Below the pieces are notes generated by a model. That model ran no database searches, had not been told where the DNA came from, and saw only the letters and a list, made by a program, of their open reading frames with translations. From Foliamicus sp963666765 (GTDB lineage: Bacteria > Pseudomonadota > Gammaproteobacteria > Steroidobacterales > Foliamicaceae): a stretch of 64,000 nucleotides of DNA. The DNA is taken from NCBI GenBank assembly GCA_963666765.1, contig OY762933.1, positions 124,001 to 188,000 on the forward strand. The letters run 5' to 3'. The translations under genes were made by a program, and so were the position numbers. The first letter of the stretch is position 1. The number at the start of each line of letters is the position of its first letter. Positions 1 to 7,865 of this stretch are shown in pieces.

Positions 1-478
1 CATCGTCGTTGACCGTGCCGGCGGTTTCCGAGAGGCCGCGGGCGTATTCCTCCTCCGGGGAGCTGAGCGGGAAGTTGAGTGTGCCGCCCTAGCTGAGCTT
101 GAGCGTGCTCGAGCCCTCGGGCAGCGTGACCCGGTAGCGCGCGATCGCGTCGAGTGCCCCCAGCACCGCGCTGGAGCCGTTGATGCCGGTAAAGCCGCCT
201 TGCTCGTAGGGCAGGCGGGTCACGCTGGGGTCGGAGTCGTCGATCTGCAGGGCCGACGTCAGGAGAAACTCGACCGTGCGTCCGGCAAACTCCGGCGGCA
301 GTTCGACGACGGCGGACACGTTGAGTTGGTGAGTGGCTGGTTCGATGCCGACATCGAGCTCGTAGCGCGTTTCGTTTTCGGCATGCGCCGTGCCCGCCGC
401 CAGGAAAAGCAGCAGCAGGATGGAGCGCCAGACGCGGTGGAAATCAGTCAGGCGTTGGTGGAATGTAAGCATGGTCAT
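1..478 (-). pseudogene. M1-peptidase-like secreted protein, N-terminal part, interrupted by an in-frame stop
   Basis: The reading frame starts near 478 (MTMLTF) with a signal peptide ending AHA at about residue 33. A beta-rich N-terminal domain follows, resembling the N-terminal domain of M1 aminopeptidase-like proteins (ELDVGIEPATHQLNV). At 89-91 the frame meets TAG, but past the stop it continues in the same frame to the window edge with family-like sequence (GGTLNFPLSS, then LSETAGTV). The stop falls where M1 proteins usually read S-Y-G-G, so a single TAC-to-TAG change would explain it. The catalytic HExxH domain would lie outside the window. A sequencing error is the main alternative to a real nonsense mutation. 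Family assignment is moderate. Confidence 0.5.
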
Positions 479-578
479 GGTAGGTGCGCGCTAGCGGTCG
501 GTTTCCGCGGGCACAAGCACGGTTGCGAGCGCCGCAAGCTTTAGAGTTGATCTCATTGTGGGGTGATCGGGCCCTCCT

Positions 579-839
579 TCATGCCGCCGCCTGCCGCTGG
601 CGTTCGCGTGCCAGATCATAGCTGCCCTGCATACGCACCCAGTGTTCGGCCGTGCCCCAGCCTATACGTTCCAGGGCAAGCGCCATTGACGCGGAAACGC
701 CAGCTCGGCAATTCAACAAGCGCGATAGTGTGATTCGCGAAACTCCCAGCCTCGATGCACATTCGGTGACGGTCCAGCCCTCCGCTTCCATGTTGTCGCG
801 GGCAATTTCTCCGGGATGTGCGGGGTCTATCATTTGCAT
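579..839 (-). CDS. higA: HigA-family antitoxin (XRE-type helix-turn-helix)
   Basis: This 86-residue protein begins MQMIDPAHPGEI, the typical opening of HigA-like addiction-module antidotes (HPGE). A helix-turn-helix covers about residues 22-60 (VTECASRLGVSRITLSRLL). It should neutralise the toxin encoded just upstream and repress their shared promoter. An AGGAGG Shine-Dalgarno sequence precedes the ATG at 839, and the second ATG at 833 is also possible. The gene lies 18 bp downstream of the toxin gene, in the toxin-first order typical of higBA. Length and motif order fit the family well. Confidence 0.88.
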   Translation of the reverse strand: MQMIDPAHPGEIARDNMEAEGWTVTECASRLGVSRITLSRLLNCRAGVSASMALALERIGWGTAEHWVRMQGSYDLARERQRQAAA

Positions 840-857
840 GTTGCCTCCTGATAGTTG

Positions 858-1130
858 TTAGTGATAGTCAACCAAATCGATATCCACCGCTTCGCCGCTT
901 CGAAAACGGAAAACGATGCGCCAGTTATCTGATACGCGCATGCTCCACTGACCCAACCGCCGGCCCTTCAGTGGATGCAGGCGGAAGGCCGGATGGGCTA
1001 AATCCGCTGGCCGGCCCGCGTCCTGCAAGGCAGTCAGCAGCCTGCGGATGCGGGCCAGATGACCGGGATTCAATCCGCGTGTTTCGCCTCGCTCGGAAAA
1101 TCGGCGCAATCCCTTGTGCGCGAATTTCAT
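858..1130 (-). CDS. higB: HigB-type toxin (RelE/ParE-fold mRNA interferase)
   Basis: This 90-residue basic protein opens MKFAHKGLRRFSERG, the signature start of HigB (IKSFKHKGLKRLYE-like). It ends with the beta-strand block MRVSDNWRIVFRF and a C-terminal DLVDYH, with the Tyr-His found in most HigB toxins. Known members are ribosome-dependent endoribonucleases that halt translation. It is the first gene of a two-gene operon with the antitoxin at 579-839. A 7-bp-arm palindrome sits 11 bp upstream of its start and is a good candidate operator. The gene looks full length and intact. Confidence 0.88.
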   Translation of the reverse strand: MKFAHKGLRRFSERGETRGLNPGHLARIRRLLTALQDAGRPADLAHPAFRLHPLKGRRLGQWSMRVSDNWRIVFRFRSGEAVDIDLVDYH

Positions 1131-1141
1131 CTTGCGGAAGT

Positions 1142-1158
1142 GTATCGCGATGCGATAC
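1142..1158. promoter_or_regulatory. Palindrome upstream of higBA, likely HigA operator
   Basis: GTATCGC, then GAT, then GCGATAC form a perfect 7-bp inverted repeat with a 3-bp centre. It lies 11 bp upstream of the higB start. HigA proteins bind short palindromes over their own promoter, so position and symmetry fit an autoregulatory operator. That role is inferred. Confidence 0.45.
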
Positions 1159-1168
1159 GCGATTCAAG

Positions 1169-1239
1169 CGCCTGAAAGCGCAATTGGCCACTCGCCGCAG
1201 ATTTCCGGGCGCCGCGGGCCTCGGCTTTGGCTTAGCCGG
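1169..1239 (+). pseudogene. Relic of a Tat-leader gene start, direct repeat of 2300-2370
   Basis: These 71 bp align without gaps to 2300-2370, the start of the Tat-exported DUF1838 gene. The first 19 bp are identical, and most later differences are single transitions. Read from TTG 1184 this copy encodes LATRRRFPGAAGLGFGLAG, against LATRRKFLGAAGLGLGFAG in the intact gene. The frame then runs into unrelated sequence. It is best read as a decayed partial duplicate of a Tat leader with its start region. Confidence 0.6.
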
Positions 1240-1287
1240 GAGGGCAGTTATAGTGTCTTCAAAGTACCTGCAAGAGTATGCCGCACC

Positions 1288-1659
1288 ATGACCGATACGC
1301 CTGTCAGCACCCCGCCAGCTTCCACAAGCGATGAACGTACGTGGTCCCTCCTGCTGCATATTTCGGCACTTGCCGGGATGGTCTTCCCGCTTGGCAACGT
1401 GATCGGACCCTTTGTGTTCTGGCTCATCAAGAAACCGGAGTCCGAGCTCATCGATCGCCACGGCAAGGCGGCGCTCAACTTCCAGATCAGTTCGACGATC
1501 TACATGATCGGAATGGGACTTCTCGTGATCGTCCTGATCGGTCTCCCGCTGCTCATCGGCTACGTGGTCTTCTGGTTCATCATGGTGATCGTGGCGACCA
1601 TTCGCGCGGCGGACGACAAGGATCCGAACTACCTGCTGAGCATCCCGTTTCTCAAGTAG
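1288..1659 (+). CDS. DUF4870 (Tic20-like) small membrane protein
   Basis: This 123-residue protein has the DUF4870 pattern: a hydrophilic N-terminus with WSLLLHISALAG, a first membrane segment at about residues 20-46 ending in FWLIKK, the conserved RHGKAALNFQ stretch, and a hydrophobic pair at about residues 68-105. The C-terminus is short and polar. The ATG at 1288 is chosen because the frame upstream is only a duplicated leader relic and intergenic sequence. The family's function is unknown, and members are predicted inner-membrane proteins. It stands alone, with 227 bp before the next gene. Confidence 0.8.
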   Translation: MTDTPVSTPPASTSDERTWSLLLHISALAGMVFPLGNVIGPFVFWLIKKPESELIDRHGKAALNFQISSTIYMIGMGLLVIVLIGLPLLIGYVVFWFIMVIVATIRAADDKDPNYLLSIPFLK

Positions 1660-1886
1660 GCCGCATGCTCGGGTCGCTGCTTCGGCCGACGTTTCGGCCA
1701 ACTTGAGGCGCTTGCCGGACTTTTCGGTTTCCCGCGCCTTCCGAATCCGTTGGTTCACCGCCTGGCCCCCCTGATAAAGCTCCGGGTTCATCCGGTATTG
1801 GCGCCGCCAGGCAATGGGGATTCATACGCATGATTTCAGCCGTATCCCTTGCTGCGAGCCGTGTTACGCTGAATCAGGCCGATTGA
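1660..1886. other. Intergenic stretch, no supported gene
   Basis: Between the DUF4870 gene and the aspartic protease gene there is a minus-strand frame beginning at 1791 (MNPELYQGGQAVNQ). Its first 45 or so residues look protein-like, but it then runs antisense through the neighbouring gene and matches no family I recognise. I do not call it a gene. No clear promoter or hairpin is visible. Confidence 0.4.
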
Positions 1887-2306
1887 ATGCGGGGTCACGA
1901 AGGCATGGGCACATTCTCGGTGCAGCTCCAGGTGGGGGACCCCTCGGGTCACCGCTTCGAAACAATCGAGGCCATGGTTGATTCGGGGGCGACCTACACG
2001 GTATTGCCTGCGTCGCTATTGGAGCGGCTCGACGTCGATGCTCACGCCACTCGGCATTTCATGCTTGCGGACGGAAGCCGGGTTGAGCGCCGTTTCGGGA
2101 GAACCTGGATACGGATTGACGGCAAGGCGGATGTTTCGCCCGTGGTGTTCTGGGACGAGGAAGCGCTGCCGCTGCTGGGCGCCGTCACACTGGAAATACT
2201 GAGCCTCGGCATTGACCCGGTGAATCGGAGGCTAATTCCCGTGGATGCCTTGCTGCTGCCCGCATTGGCTCGGGCAGAACAGGCCGCTCAACGTCCAATC
2301 GCCTGA
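1887..2306 (+). CDS. Retropepsin-like aspartic protease (clan AA)
   Basis: This 139-residue protein carries the single aspartic-protease motif VDSGATYTVLP, with Asp32-Ser-Gly-Ala-Thr. A flap-like region (MLADGSRVERR) and a hydrophobic LLGAVTLEILSLGIDP block follow, the standard layout of small bacterial retropepsin-like proteins that dimerise to form an active site. Known members process or degrade proteins, but the substrate here is unknown. There is no signal peptide. ATG 1887 has an AGG 8 bp upstream, and ATG 1905 is the alternative. The stop lies 8 bp before the TTG start of the next gene, so the two may be co-transcribed. Confidence 0.72.
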   Translation: MRGHEGMGTFSVQLQVGDPSGHRFETIEAMVDSGATYTVLPASLLERLDVDAHATRHFMLADGSRVERRFGRTWIRIDGKADVSPVVFWDEEALPLLGAVTLEILSLGIDPVNRRLIPVDALLLPALARAEQAAQRPIA

Positions 2307-2314
2307 AAGCGCAA

Positions 2315-3274
2315 TTGGCTACTCGCCGCAAATTTCTGGGTGCCGCGGGTCTTGGCCTCGGCTTTGCCGGTCTCATCCGTACGCAGGACGTCTTCTCGAT
2401 GGCGCAGGAGGAGGAGGGCGGCAAGGTCAACCAGACGGTCAGTGAGCATGCGCGCAGGGAGAGCCTGCCTGCGGACGCATTCGACCTCCCGCGCTGGGTG
2501 CCGGAGCACACTGGGCCTTACGATCTGGGCGATCCGTATGACAACCACTTCGCTTTCGCAAAGGCGCAGGCGAACCTCTCCGGCGATTACTACTGGCTGG
2601 CGCAGTACGGCTGGATTCTGATCTGTCCGCCTGGCGAGCCGGCTTATCCGTTTCTGGGGCGCCTGACGCTGGCGAAGGTGTTCGTTACGCCTGCGGATCC
2701 TTCGTGGGCGCCGGATGTGGGCGAGTTCGATTACACGATGTGGGCGACGTTCACGACCACGCACGTGGATCCGAGGGACTTCAGTCCGGTTTCGCGCAAG
2801 TTCAATCCGTACATTGGCCGCGACATCGACATTCCCACGATTCACTATGCCGACCGGCTGGTGTACCGGCTCAACCAGTCGATCATCGTTCCGGGGGTGG
2901 ACCCGGCGTTCTACACGCAGCCCTGGGACGAGGAGGGCGGGTTCTCGCAGCACCGTATCGACACGGGCAACGAGGTTACGTATACGGTGCTGGGATCGGC
3001 GCAGAAGCCGGGGCCGCAGCAGCCGCGCTGCGACGTGGGTTTCTGGACGGTCAACCGCGACGAGCTGATGGACCCGGCGAAGCGGGCGATCGATACGCGC
3101 AGGGACTACTCGGTGATCCAGAAGGTGACGGAATACGCCTGGTACGGGGTGGAACCGGGCGATCCGGCGCAGCTATTGGTGCATCTGACGGGCATGAAGA
3201 CGCACGATCCGGCGAAGATGCCGTCGTTCATCCGCACGCACGTGATGGAGCGGTTCCCCGACCGCTTCCTGTAG
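2315..3274 (+). CDS. Tat-exported DUF1838-family protein 1
   Basis: This 319-residue protein starts at TTG 2315, 8 bp after the preceding stop. It begins with a Tat leader (ATRRKFLGAAGLGLG, Arg4-Arg5). The mature part has the DUF1838 layout: DLGDPYDNHFAFAKAQANLSGDY-like opening, a WAT/FxxYIGRDI midsection, an FWTVNRDELMDP block and the C-terminal HDPAKMPSFIRTHVMERFPDR tail. DUF1838 proteins have no established function. Four more relatives lie within 10 kb, and the C-terminal pattern (His, acidic residue, xxPxxxxxxVxxxxPDR) is shared by most of them. The gene converges on a TonB receptor across a hairpin. Family call is good; function unknown. Confidence 0.72.
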   Translation: MATRRKFLGAAGLGLGFAGLIRTQDVFSMAQEEEGGKVNQTVSEHARRESLPADAFDLPRWVPEHTGPYDLGDPYDNHFAFAKAQANLSGDYYWLAQYGWILICPPGEPAYPFLGRLTLAKVFVTPADPSWAPDVGEFDYTMWATFTTTHVDPRDFSPVSRKFNPYIGRDIDIPTIHYADRLVYRLNQSIIVPGVDPAFYTQPWDEEGGFSQHRIDTGNEVTYTVLGSAQKPGPQQPRCDVGFWTVNRDELMDPAKRAIDTRRDYSVIQKVTEYAWYGVEPGDPAQLLVHLTGMKTHDPAKMPSFIRTHVMERFPDRFL

Positions 3275-3297
3275 GCGCGAGGCGCCGCTTCCGAACT

Positions 3298-3325
3298 GGC
3301 GGCGCGCCATCCGTCGCGCGCCGCC
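3298..3325. terminator. Bidirectional hairpin between convergent genes
   Basis: GGCGGCGCGC (3298-3307) pairs with GCGCGCCGCC (3316-3325) around an 8-nt loop, in the 64-bp gap between the DUF1838 stop and the TonB receptor stop. No T-run follows, so it is a plausible convergent terminator, not a classic intrinsic one. Confidence 0.55.
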
Positions 3326-3338
3326 TCAGGCCGCGCTG

Positions 3339-5675
3339 TCAGAAGCGCCAGGTGGCGCGCAGTCCGTAGGTCCTCGCGTTGCCCGGGAAGAAGCGGGCCA
3401 CGGTGATGCCGCAACTGCGGCAGGCGAAGCCGGACGCCGGGTCGGTCACGATAGTGACGCTGCTGTTGAAGTCCTCGTCAAACAGGTTCTCCGCCCAGAG
3501 CGCGATCTCGTAGCGCTCCGATTCCAGGCCGATGCGCAGGTTTGTGAGGTTGATGTCGCCCTGGTCGAGCTGGTTGAGGCTTAAGGAATACTTGCCGGCC
3601 TGGTGGCTGGTGTCCAACCGCACGTAGGCGTCGAAACCGCCGATCAGGTTCGGCCAGGTGTAGGTGCCGCCCAGGTAGTACTGGAAATCGGACGTGCGTG
3701 GCAGTTGCTGGCCGCCCACGTCGGTACTGCAGGCCATGGTGGGCGGGTAGGCGGGAGAGCGCTGACCGCAATAGGACTCGATCGCCCCATCCGTCACGCC
3801 GCTGTCGAATTCGGGATTCAGCCAGGTTACGGCGCCGCGGAATGTGAGGTTGTCGGTAACGTTGATGGTGGTGTCGATCTCAATGCCCGAGGAGGTCGCG
3901 GCTTTTGCGTTAACGACCGAGCTGCCGATCAAAAGGCTGGCCGGCGCGGTAATCTGCAGATCCGTCCAATCGACGGTGTATACGGTCGCGTTGAATATGC
4001 CGCGGCCGCCCAGGATCGAGGTCTTGATTCCGGCTTCATAAGTCCAGTTCGATTCTTCCCTGAAGGTTGCAAACGGCGTGTCGGCGAATGCGGGACCGTT
4101 TGTGCCGCCCGACTTCACGCCGCGCGCCGCCGACGCATACAGCAACGTGTCGTCATCCCAGGCGTACTCATAGGTAACACGCGGCGTTGCGTAGCTGAAA
4201 TCCGAAGCGGCCGATGTCATCGACTCGGGGAAGTTGGGGATGAAGAAGATCTGGACTGTCCTTTCCTCCAACTGGTCTTCCTGGGTGTAGCGGATCGCCG
4301 CGGTCAATTTGTGTTGGTCGTTCAGGGCGTAGGACACCGAGCCGAACGCGGCCTTTACGTCCGTATCCAGCCGTTCCGGAACGAACGAAATGCGGCCCAC
4401 CTCCATGGGATTGTCCAGCAAGGTCGAGATGCTTGAAATGACGCCGCCCGTTAGCGTGTCGAACATGGCGCCGCCGATCAGCCAGTCCAACGGTCCGTCG
4501 CCGTTGGAAGCCAGGCGTACCTCGTAGGACTGCTGTTCCGCCACGTCGCCCGCGTTATTGGTGAAGAACTGCGCCGAAAAACCCAACGGCCCCAGCGGAA
4601 GCGTCTCGGCGACCGGGTTGGAGACGTTGTCGAACAGGGTGGAGTATTCCGACTCGGAGTGCGAGAAGTTGACCGTCAACGTGGCGAATGCGAGGTCGTA
4701 TTCGACGTTGATATAGGCGAGGGTGAAATCGCCCGCCTGGCCGTTGCCCAACCCGTTGAGGCTGGGTGCGTCGCCTTCCTGCAGGCCGCCGCAATACAGC
4801 GAATGTAATACGCGGCCATCGGGCAGGTTGTAGGTGGAGCCGCAGTTATTGCGGGACGCCGGAATGATGATGAGCGGCGGCTGGTCTTCGTCGATTTCGG
4901 TGCGTGCGGCGAACAGCTTGATGCTCAAGTCTTCGGAGGGATCGAAGATCAGCGATGCGCCGTACGAGGACCGCTCGTTGTAGCCGCCGAGCTTGTCTCC
5001 GTCGCGCACGTTGGTAATCGTGCCGTCGAACTCGCTGGTCGCGGCAAAAAGGCGCACCGCGGCGTTTTCTCCAAGCGGGAAGTTGACCGACCCGCCGATC
5101 TCCCAACGCCCGGCGTTGCCGATCTCTGCGGAAAGCCTGCCGCCGACGTCTTCGGTGGAGGGGCTGCGGGTGACGTAGTTGATCGCGCCGGCGAAGGTGT
5201 TGCGTCCGTAGAGCGCGCTCTGCGGCCCCTTGACGACCTCGATCCGCTCCAGGTCCAGCACGCCGAATTCCAGCGACGAGCGGTTGTTGAGGAAAACGCC
5301 GTCGATGAATACGCCCACATTGGCCTGAAGACCGATCTGGTCGGTTTGCCCCAATCCGCGAATGGTGGGGGTATTGAAGGCGCCGATGTTCTGATACGTC
5401 AATCCGGGCGTGATCTCCGCCAGGTCATCGAGCGCATAGACCGAGGCTTTCTCCAGCTCTTCGCCGGAGATTGCCGTGATCGACAACGGGACTTCCTGCA
5501 GGTTCTCCGTGCGTTTCCGGGCGGTGACCACGATCTCTTCGAACATGAGATCGTCCTGGGCCAGGGCCAGGTCGCCCGCCAGCATTCCGGCAACGGCCAT
5601 TACGGTGGGCAGGACCAAACGCGTCCGAGTTCCTGTAAGGCCCCTTATCCGGGTCCGAACTGCATGATTGGTCAT
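3339..5675 (-). CDS. TonB-dependent outer-membrane receptor 1
   Basis: This 778-residue receptor has a signal peptide of about 40 residues (ending LALAQ). A TonB-box region (MFEEIVVTARKR) and a plug domain follow from about residue 50 to 175 (ERIEVVKGPQSALYGRNTFAG), then a long beta-barrel ending in the outer-membrane sorting signal LRATWRF. It should take up a ligand across the outer membrane using TonB/ExbBD energy; the ligand is unknown. It is divergent from the DUF1838 gene at 5855 and convergent with the one at 2315, so it is embedded in the DUF1838 cluster. The plug resembles the broad Sphingomonas/Caulobacter-type receptor class, not a siderophore receptor with a known ligand. Confidence 0.92.
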   Translation of the reverse strand: MTNHAVRTRIRGLTGTRTRLVLPTVMAVAGMLAGDLALAQDDLMFEEIVVTARKRTENLQEVPLSITAISGEELEKASVYALDDLAEITPGLTYQNIGAFNTPTIRGLGQTDQIGLQANVGVFIDGVFLNNRSSLEFGVLDLERIEVVKGPQSALYGRNTFAGAINYVTRSPSTEDVGGRLSAEIGNAGRWEIGGSVNFPLGENAAVRLFAATSEFDGTITNVRDGDKLGGYNERSSYGASLIFDPSEDLSIKLFAARTEIDEDQPPLIIIPASRNNCGSTYNLPDGRVLHSLYCGGLQEGDAPSLNGLGNGQAGDFTLAYINVEYDLAFATLTVNFSHSESEYSTLFDNVSNPVAETLPLGPLGFSAQFFTNNAGDVAEQQSYEVRLASNGDGPLDWLIGGAMFDTLTGGVISSISTLLDNPMEVGRISFVPERLDTDVKAAFGSVSYALNDQHKLTAAIRYTQEDQLEERTVQIFFIPNFPESMTSAASDFSYATPRVTYEYAWDDDTLLYASAARGVKSGGTNGPAFADTPFATFREESNWTYEAGIKTSILGGRGIFNATVYTVDWTDLQITAPASLLIGSSVVNAKAATSSGIEIDTTINVTDNLTFRGAVTWLNPEFDSGVTDGAIESYCGQRSPAYPPTMACSTDVGGQQLPRTSDFQYYLGGTYTWPNLIGGFDAYVRLDTSHQAGKYSLSLNQLDQGDINLTNLRIGLESERYEIALWAENLFDEDFNSSVTIVTDPASGFACRSCGITVARFFPGNARTYGLRATWRF

Positions 5676-5776
5676 TTTGAATCTCCCAAAGCCGCTGTTC
5701 CAAAGTGTAATTCATAGTTGCGCGGCTCCTGATGCGAAAATTGCATGACGACATACGGCGTACTCATGTTCTCCCC

Positions 5777-5805
5777 GGGAACGGGGGCGTCCCGCCCCCG
5801 TTCCC
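5777..5805. repeat. Intergenic palindromic repeat, single-hairpin copy
   Basis: GGGAACGGGGGCG and its exact complement are separated by TCC, giving a perfect 13-bp stem. It belongs to the dispersed repeat family of this window. It lies in the divergent gap between the TonB receptor and DUF1838 protein 2, and explains the proline-rich translation upstream of the true start at 5855. Confidence 0.75.
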
Positions 5806-5854
5806 TCCAGGCTGCTATATTCGACCGGCGATGCAGCCCAAACGGAGCCGTCCA

Positions 5855-6901
5855 ATGCAAAAGCAAACCACCCGTGAACATCAGGCCACCGAAGCTCCGG
5901 ACCATGCCGCAGAGGCTGCGGACCATCATGATCCCGTCAGCCATCATGACCCCGTGCGACGCAGCATGCTCGCTGCACTCGGCGGGACACTGGGGATACT
6001 GGCCGGTTCCACCCTCAGCCCACTCGCCGCCCAGGAGGAGGACAAGGAATCCGAGGGTGTCTACCGGGACGGTGTGTTCAGTTCGTACTACCGCCCCAAG
6101 CGGTTCGAGAACAACGAAATGGACGGGCGCCCCTGGATCGCTGACGAAAAAGGCAACTTCGATACCAACGATCCCTGGCACAACCGCCTCGCCAGAATGA
6201 AAATGTCCAACAATCTTTCCGGTAAACGCACTTACGTGCCGATGCTCATAAGGAAGGTTCTTGCCAGGGACAACACCCCCGGCGGCGTGTTGCTGGGTTC
6301 CGCCGCGATGTTCACCTGGCAGCTCCAGGTTCCCGACCCGGATGAATTTCCCGATGCGCCGGAAGGCTCCATGGTGATGCGCACGGTGTATACGGCGCTC
6401 TATCTCGACCCGAAGACCATGGAGCCGGTTGAGCGTCTCGTGAATCCCTTTAACGGCGTAGCGATGGAACTTGAGGATTATCTTTCCATCGAGACGTTTC
6501 TGCTGTATCCCACGGGCGGCTCACGCCTGGTGCAGGAACCGGAGTTCATGGACGACGATCCGGACGCCGCCAGGCTGACCCTGATCAAGCAATGGGGCGA
6601 TGACGCCATATTGTTCATGGGCGGCGCCTACAGCGAGCCCGGTCTTCATCAGCCCCGCTTTACCGAACTCCAGTGGCGTTGTTCCTTCGCCGACCTGATG
6701 GACCCGGAAAAGGACCTGATCGAGTCGGCCTACAGCTTTACGGGCGTAAGCAAGGCCTATGAGAAGCCGTGGACGGGCTACTCCCATGAAGACGGCGAGA
6801 TGCTGGTCGATTCCGCCATCGGCAGGAAATATCACAGCGTCGAGGACATTCCCGACTACCACAAGCGCGTTCTGGTGGAGAAGTACCCGGATCGCGTTTG
6901 A
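5855..6901 (+). CDS. Tat-exported DUF1838-family protein 2, His-rich leader
   Basis: This 348-residue protein starts at ATG 5855, preceded by GGAG 7 bp upstream; ATG 5831 is the alternative. Before the Tat motif (VRRSMLAALGG, Arg35-Arg36) it carries an unusual His/Asp-rich stretch with a direct repeat (DHHDPV, then SHHDPV). The mature part has the DUF1838 order: DTNDPWHNRLARMKMSNNLSG, a YLDPKTMEPVERLVNPFNG block and the C-terminal YHSVEDIPDYHKRV tail ending EKYPDRV. It resembles the protein at 9764 closely in layout. Export to the periplasm is predicted and the activity is unknown. It is divergent from TonB receptor 1, with a repeat copy in the shared upstream region. Confidence 0.75.
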   Translation: MQKQTTREHQATEAPDHAAEAADHHDPVSHHDPVRRSMLAALGGTLGILAGSTLSPLAAQEEDKESEGVYRDGVFSSYYRPKRFENNEMDGRPWIADEKGNFDTNDPWHNRLARMKMSNNLSGKRTYVPMLIRKVLARDNTPGGVLLGSAAMFTWQLQVPDPDEFPDAPEGSMVMRTVYTALYLDPKTMEPVERLVNPFNGVAMELEDYLSIETFLLYPTGGSRLVQEPEFMDDDPDAARLTLIKQWGDDAILFMGGAYSEPGLHQPRFTELQWRCSFADLMDPEKDLIESAYSFTGVSKAYEKPWTGYSHEDGEMLVDSAIGRKYHSVEDIPDYHKRVLVEKYPDRV

Positions 6902-6910
6902 GGGGCGCCC

Positions 6911-6983
6911 CCGGGAGCGAGGACGTCCTGTCCTCCCCTGGGACCGAAGGGTGTCCCGCCGTGGGGGCAGTGCCCCCACTCCC
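6911..6983. repeat. Intergenic palindromic repeat, degenerate double copy
   Basis: CCGGGAGCGAGGACGTCC is followed by GTCCTCCCC and a second unit, GTGGGGGCAGTGCCCCCAC, a perfect hairpin. It fills the gap between convergent genes ending at 6901 and 6984 and probably also acts as the terminator for both. Confidence 0.65.
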
Positions 6984-7841
6984 TCAGCGGGCGGCGAGGC
7001 GTTTTACGTAGTTCTCGTAGGTGTTGGGCTCGCGGCCGAGGATCCAGCGCAGGACGTTGGGATTGCCGTGGAAGCCGAACCGGTCGTAGTGTTCGTTCAT
7101 GATGAGCATCTGCGCCACCCGGTCTTCGCTCGCGCCGGCGGCGCGGGCGTTCTTCTCGACCTGCTGAAGGCTCACGGCTTCGGCGCGGATTTCCCGGCCC
7201 AGGACCCGGCTGATCACCGCGGCCATGTCGCGCTGGTTCAAAGCCTCCGGTCCGGCCAGCTCGTAGGTGGCGTAGAGATGCCCCGGCTGCGTGGCAGCGA
7301 TCGCGGTGGCTTCGGCGAGGTCGCGGAGGTCGGCGACATTGAACTTGAGATCGACATTGAACGGCATGGCGTGAACGCCCGTGTCCAGGACTTTCTTCCA
7401 GATCATCGCCAGGTGCTGCATGTAGCGGATCGGCTGCACGATGGTGTAGGGCAGGCCGGACTCGATCAGCTCTTCCTCGGCGTCCAGCTTGAGGCGGTGA
7501 TGGCGCACCGCGCGCCGCAGCGGGTGCATGACGGAGTAATAGACGAAGCGCGACAGGCCGTGGGATCGGGCGGCCTTGATGAAGCGTCCGGTGATTTCGA
7601 CCTCGTTGGGATGCATGGGCGGGCCGATATGGATGATCCCGTCGCAGGAATCCATCGCGGCGTCGATGGTGGACGCGTCCTCCATGTCGCCGAGGGCGAA
7701 TGAAGCGGCGCCGAGTTCCTTCAGCGCGGGCCACTGGCCTTCGTCGCGCACGAACACCTTCACGTCGGCGCCCGCGCTTGCGAGCGCCTTTAATACCGCG
7801 CGGCCGGTTCGGCCGTTGGCGGCGGTCAGCAGGATGGTCAT
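6984..7841 (-). CDS. NmrA-like NAD(P)-binding protein (atypical SDR)
   Basis: This 285-residue protein has an N-terminal Rossmann fold starting at residue 2 with the dinucleotide loop TAANGRTGRAV, a variant of GxxGxxG. VFVRDEGQW follows at the position that selects NADP. HPNEVEITGRFIKAARSHG and YTIVQPIRYMQ match NmrA/HSCARG-type atypical short-chain dehydrogenases, which act as redox sensors, quinone reductases or epimerases. The usual Tyr-x3-Lys pair is not evident, so a sensor or binding role is possible. It lies 24 bp downstream of the LysR gene on the same strand and is probably co-transcribed with it. Confidence 0.75.
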   Translation of the reverse strand: MTILLTAANGRTGRAVLKALASAGADVKVFVRDEGQWPALKELGAASFALGDMEDASTIDAAMDSCDGIIHIGPPMHPNEVEITGRFIKAARSHGLSRFVYYSVMHPLRRAVRHHRLKLDAEEELIESGLPYTIVQPIRYMQHLAMIWKKVLDTGVHAMPFNVDLKFNVADLRDLAEATAIAATQPGHLYATYELAGPEALNQRDMAAVISRVLGREIRAEAVSLQQVEKNARAAGASEDRVAQMLIMNEHYDRFGFHGNPNVLRWILGREPNTYENYVKRLAAR

Positions 7842-7865
7842 GGTTGTCGTGTTCCTTTGCTTGTC

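Noticed and set aside
925..1791. A 288-codon minus-strand frame
   Set aside because: It overlaps higB and DUF4870 in other frames. Only its first 45 residues look protein-like, and no family is recognised.
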